Positions 5,113 through 7,415 of a DNA stretch of 7,415 nt are shown in pieces (positions within the stretch are counted from its first letter, which is position 1; every line of letters starts with the position of its first letter). The notes under the pieces are model-generated. The model searched no databases. It had not been told where the DNA came from and was given only the letters and a program-made list of their open reading frames with translations. Both the position numbers and the translations under genes were made by a program. Source of the stretch: DASQPR01 sp035713725 (GTDB lineage: Bacteria; Actinomycetota; Actinomycetes; Mycobacteriales; Micromonosporaceae); contig DASTMZ010000206.1 in the NCBI GenBank assembly GCA_035713725.1, positions 1 through 7,415 of the forward strand, given 5' to 3'.

Positions 5113-6005
5113 TGTCTTCGCGCCGGTTCACGCACCTCGACGGGCACAACGCCTATCACGTGTTGGGCGTGGCGGCGCATGCCACGCGCGCCCAGATCGA
5201 GGCGGCCCGCCGCCGGCTCGCCGGCCGGGTCCACCCCGACCTGCCGGGCGGCGATGCCGCGGTGATGTCGCTGGTGAACGCGGCCGCCGCGATCCTGCTC
5301 GACGACACGGAACGCGGCGCCTACGACGAATACCTCGCCGCCCCGCGCACGGTCGCGCGAACCGAACCGCGGCCGGACGCCGACCGGCCGCGGCCCCGGC
5401 CATCGCCCAACGGTTCGGGCCCGACGAGGTACGTCGCGCCCACCGGACGGCCCTCGTCCGCGCCGACGTCCATGTGGCCATCCGGGCCATCCGCGAGGCC
5501 GTCCACATCGCAACCGGGTCGACCGTCTCCGACGACGCGCTTCGTGACGGCGTCGCTGTCCGCGACGCACAAGCCGGCGAGCCATCGGTACGGCGACCGC
5601 ACGCGCGGCACCTGGGGCGCGGCGGCGAGCGGACCGCGACCGCCGGACGGCGGCCGGCCGGGGTGGGGCGCCGAGGCACCGCGTACCCCCGCTGGGTCGT
5701 CATGGCGCGACGAGAGGTCGACGCGGCCCCCGTTGCGCTGGCAGCCGCCGGCACCTGGACCGCTCGGTCGATGGCGTGCGGCCCGCCGGGACGCGAAGCG
5801 GGCCGCTCGCGGCGAGCCGCTGGCCAAGGCGCGCAATCCGTTGGTGGTGCTCGGTTTGTTTGCGGTGCTGGTGGTGGTGTGCGCGGTGACCGGCGTGCTG
5901 CTCGGCTTTCGTGCCAACTTCGCCGGCGGGGCCACCGATCGGCCGACGTCCCCCGCGACCTCACCGGCTCATCCGCACCCGACAACCTCGGCGTCACACA
6001 AATAG
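5112..6005 (+). CDS. Membrane-anchored J-domain (DnaJ-like) protein
   Basis: This 297-residue protein starts with a J domain at about 12-75: NAYHVLGV (helix I), TRAQIEAARRRLAGRV (helix II), the invariant HPD tripeptide at 41-43, and NAAAAILLDDTERGAYDEYL (helix III). The HPD loop should stimulate the ATPase of an Hsp70/DnaK partner. There is no Gly/Phe region, zinc finger or DnaJ C-terminal domain, so it is a class C (type III) J protein. Residues about 80-235 are Pro, Arg, Ser, Thr and Gly rich and probably disordered. A single hydrophobic segment follows (about 243-266, LVVLGLFAVLVVVCAVTGVLLGF), then a 31-residue Pro/Thr/Ser/His tail. The likely topology is J domain in the cytoplasm and tail outside. 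The start ATG is the first in frame after a TGA at 5070. It stands alone between the HTH_42 gene and trpC; a link to tryptophan synthesis is not evident. Confidence 0.85.
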   Translation: MSSRRFTHLDGHNAYHVLGVAAHATRAQIEAARRRLAGRVHPDLPGGDAAVMSLVNAAAAILLDDTERGAYDEYLAAPRTVARTEPRPDADRPRPRPSPNGSGPTRYVAPTGRPSSAPTSMWPSGPSARPSTSQPGRPSPTTRFVTASLSATHKPASHRYGDRTRGTWGAAASGPRPPDGGRPGWGAEAPRTPAGSSWRDERSTRPPLRWQPPAPGPLGRWRAARRDAKRAARGEPLAKARNPLVVLGLFAVLVVVCAVTGVLLGFRANFAGGATDRPTSPATSPAHPHPTTSASHK

Positions 6006-6060
6006 CCGGCCATTATGCCTCATCGGGTCTACGTGAGCCGCGCCATACCCCGCCCGCCCT

Positions 6061-6083
6061 GCCGATCGGCCGCCACCTAGCAT
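6061..6083 (+). promoter_or_regulatory. Probable trpC promoter (leaderless type) with adjacent palindrome
   Basis: TAGCAT at 6078-6083 is a full TANNNT -10 hexamer, 7 nt before the trpC ATG, so the transcript should begin at or next to the start codon. No TTGAC-like -35 is visible 17-18 nt upstream. GCCGATCGGC (6061-6070), a perfect 10-bp palindrome, occupies the space between the two promoter elements and could be an operator. No leader peptide or attenuator fits between the -10 and the ATG. This is the best promoter candidate in the window. Confidence 0.5.
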
Positions 6084-6090
6084 CGGGTCC

Positions 6091-6942
6091 ATGACACCCG
6101 CAGCGGGGAGTCCGACTTCCGGGCCCGGCAGAGCCAGCGTGCTGGCGGAGATCCTCGCTGGCGTCCGTGACGACGTAGCGGACCGACAGCACCGGGTGCC
6201 GCTGGATCACGTACGGGAACTGGCCGCCGCCGCGCCGCCGGCGCTTGACGCCTATGGTGCGCTCCGCGCCCCCGGCGTCGGCGTGATCGCCGAGGTAAAG
6301 CGCGCTTCACCGTCGAAGGGTGAGCTTGCGTCCATCGACGACCCGGCCGAACTCGCGTGCGAATACGCGCTGGGCGGTGCCCGTTGCGTCTCCGTGCTGA
6401 CCGAGGGCCGGTGGTTCGGCGGCAGCCTCGCCGACCTCGCCGCGGTCCGCGCCGCGGTCACCGTGCCGTTGCTGCGCAAGGACTTCGTGGTCTCCGCGTA
6501 CCAGGTGCACGAGGCCCGTGCGTACGGCGCCGACCTGGTGCTGCTGATCGTCGCGGCGCTCGCCCAGAACGTGCTGGAGGGTTTGCTGGAGCGCGTCGAG
6601 TCGCTCGGCATGACCGCGCTTGTCGAGGTGCACGACGAGGACGAGGCAGACCGGGCGCTGGCCGCCGGTGCTCGCGTGATCGGCGTGAACGCTCGCAACC
6701 TCAAGACGCTGGAGATCGACCGTACGGTGTTCGAGCGGATCGCCCCCGGACTTCCGGGGCACGTCGTGAAGATCGCCGAGTCGGGCGTACGGGGACCGCA
6801 CGACCTCATCAAGTACGCGTCGGCCGGCGCGGACGCGGTGCTCGTCGGCGAGGGTCTCGTTACCCAGAAGAGCCCGCGCGACGCGGTCGCCGAGTTGGTC
6901 ACCGCGGGCAGCCACCCGGCGACGCCCAGGCCGGCTCGATGA
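6091..6942 (+). CDS. trpC: Indole-3-glycerol phosphate synthase
   Basis: This 283-residue (beta/alpha)8-barrel enzyme closes the ring of CdRP, with loss of CO2 and water, to give indole-3-glycerol phosphate. The strand motifs run in order: VIAEVKRASPSKG (65-77), SVLTEGRWFGGSLADL (101-116), LLRKDFVV (127-134), DLVLLIVAAL (148-157), TALVEVHDEDE (175-185), VIGVNARNLKTLEID (196-210), VKIAESGV (226-233) and GADAVLVGEGLV (246-257). The catalytic set known from the family is complete: Glu68, Lys70, Lys130, Glu179, Asn200, Arg202, Glu230 and Ser231. It is monofunctional; no TrpF domain is fused, as expected for actinobacteria that use PriA. The ATG at 6091 adds about 15 residues before the conserved SVLAEI, and a GTG at 6139 is the alternative start; the -10 at 6078 favours 6091. 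The stop overlaps the trpB start as ATGA. Confidence 0.96.
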   Translation: MTPAAGSPTSGPGRASVLAEILAGVRDDVADRQHRVPLDHVRELAAAAPPALDAYGALRAPGVGVIAEVKRASPSKGELASIDDPAELACEYALGGARCVSVLTEGRWFGGSLADLAAVRAAVTVPLLRKDFVVSAYQVHEARAYGADLVLLIVAALAQNVLEGLLERVESLGMTALVEVHDEDEADRALAAGARVIGVNARNLKTLEIDRTVFERIAPGLPGHVVKIAESGVRGPHDLIKYASAGADAVLVGEGLVTQKSPRDAVAELVTAGSHPATPRPAR

Positions 6943-7415
6943 GCGCGGGACCGCCATCGACCGCGGGAACCGCGGCGCCAGCCGCTGGGGCGACGTCCAC
7001 GGCCGTGTCATCGGCGGAGGCCGCGTTCGCGTCGGCCGCCGGTCTGCTGCCCGACGTGTCCGGCCACTTCGGTCGCTTCGGTGGCCGGTTCGTTCCCGAG
7101 GCGCTTGTCGCGGCGCTGGACGAGCTGGACGCCGTCTACCGGCACGCGATGGCCGACGAGGCGTTCCAAGTCGAATTCGACCGGCTGCTGCGCGACTATG
7201 CCGGCCTGCCGAGCCGGCTCTATCACGCCACCCGCCTGTCCGCCGAGGTCGGCGCGCGGATCCTGCTGAAGCGAGAGGACCTGAACCACACCGGCGCGCA
7301 CAAGATCCGCAACGTCCTCGGCCAGGCGCTGATCACCCAACGCATGGGCAAGAAGCGGGTCATCGCGGAGACCGGCGCCGGCCAGCACGGCGTCGCGGCG
7401 GCGACCGCGGCCGCC
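6939..7415 (+). CDS. trpB: Tryptophan synthase beta chain, N-terminal part (runs off right edge)
   Basis: The first 159 codons are visible and the frame stays open to the window's end. TrpB joins indole, channelled from the alpha subunit TrpA, to serine using pyridoxal phosphate. Recognisable segments are GHFGRFGGRFVPEALVAAL (42-60), LPSRLYHATRLS (90-101), ILLKREDLNHTGAHKIRN (108-125), in which Lys122 should form the Schiff base with PLP, and ETGAGQHGVA (144-153). The sequence is of the main TrpB1 type that pairs with TrpA. The ATG at 6939 overlaps the trpC stop (ATGA) and gives about 38 residues of Ala/Ser/Thr/Pro-rich N-terminal extension before the conserved region; a GTG at 7005 would shorten it by 22. 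There is no strong Shine-Dalgarno, so coupling to trpC is likely. The small TrpX-type ORF found between trpC and trpB in Streptomyces is absent. trpA presumably follows. Confidence 0.95.
   Translation, partial: MSAGPPSTAGTAAPAAGATSTAVSSAEAAFASAAGLLPDVSGHFGRFGGRFVPEALVAALDELDAVYRHAMADEAFQVEFDRLLRDYAGLPSRLYHATRLSAEVGARILLKREDLNHTGAHKIRNVLGQALITQRMGKKRVIAETGAGQHGVAAATAAA

Noticed and set aside
5340..5840. Possible frameshift or degenerate region in the J-domain gene
   Set aside because: The low-complexity linker looked odd, but the frame is continuous from the J domain to the membrane segment and third-position G/C preference holds; a disordered linker explains it.
4052..6094. A 680-codon open frame on the plus strand, with a protein-like stretch around 5400-5600 opposite the J-protein linker
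   Set aside because: It overlaps the HTH_42 and J-domain genes, crosses the intergenic gap, and has no recognisable domain. The Asp/Val/Arg/Ala-rich stretch is what Pro/Ser/Thr/Ala codons of the linker give when read one base off. The J domain and membrane segment are both in the other frame with no frameshift needed.
1..7415. Mobile elements, CRISPR arrays, tRNA or rRNA genes
   Set aside because: I looked for transposase motifs, terminal inverted repeats, regularly spaced repeats and RNA gene signatures and saw none.

Overview
This is a high-GC (roughly 70%), densely packed stretch of an actinobacterial chromosome. The lineage is suggested by strong G/C preference at third codon positions, frequent GTG starts, 4-bp ATGA/GTGA gene overlaps and, above all, the gene content: hisI-trpE plus the 'Trp-associated membrane protein' family and then trpC-trpB is an arrangement typical of Actinomycetota. 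I cannot assign a family or genus from the sequence alone.

Layout. (1) 1-103, minus strand: the first 34 codons of an ABC-transporter ATPase that runs off the left edge. (2) 104-338: a divergent intergenic region with an unusually AT-rich island (about 142-188) built around a 38-bp interrupted palindrome, probably a repressor operator for the transporter. (3) 339-2958, plus strand: hisI, trpE and the Trp-associated membrane protein, joined by ATGA overlaps, so probably one translationally coupled unit. A perfect 7-bp GC hairpin follows at 2976-2995. (4) 3010-4973: a class I SAM methyltransferase and an HTH_42 (AlkZ/YcaQ-like) winged-helix protein, coupled by a GTGA overlap and sitting inside the tryptophan locus. 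(5) 4974-6005: a short promoter-like region, a possible 11-codon upstream ORF and a membrane-anchored J-domain protein. (6) 6006-6090: an intergenic region whose -10-like TAGCAT lies 7 nt before the trpC ATG. (7) 6091-7415: trpC overlapping trpB, which runs off the right edge (159 codons visible).

How the genes work together. TrpE (chorismate to anthranilate, with a glutaminase partner not in the window), TrpC (CdRP to indole-3-glycerol phosphate) and TrpB (indole plus serine to tryptophan) belong to one pathway. HisI belongs to histidine synthesis; the two pathways are often linked in actinobacteria through the shared isomerase PriA, which is not in the window. trpG, trpD, trpA, priA and hisF are all absent. 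The middle genes have no evident pathway link to tryptophan.

The points most worth a second look are the operator-like palindrome; the His-Ala-Gln variant of the glycosylase-type motif in the HTH_42 protein and its coupling to a methyltransferase; the small upstream ORF and unusual architecture of the J-domain protein; and a consistent -10-like hexamer 6-7 nt before each non-overlapping plus-strand start, which suggests leaderless transcription. I see no mobile element, CRISPR array, tRNA or rRNA, and no clear evidence of a wholly new multi-gene system.
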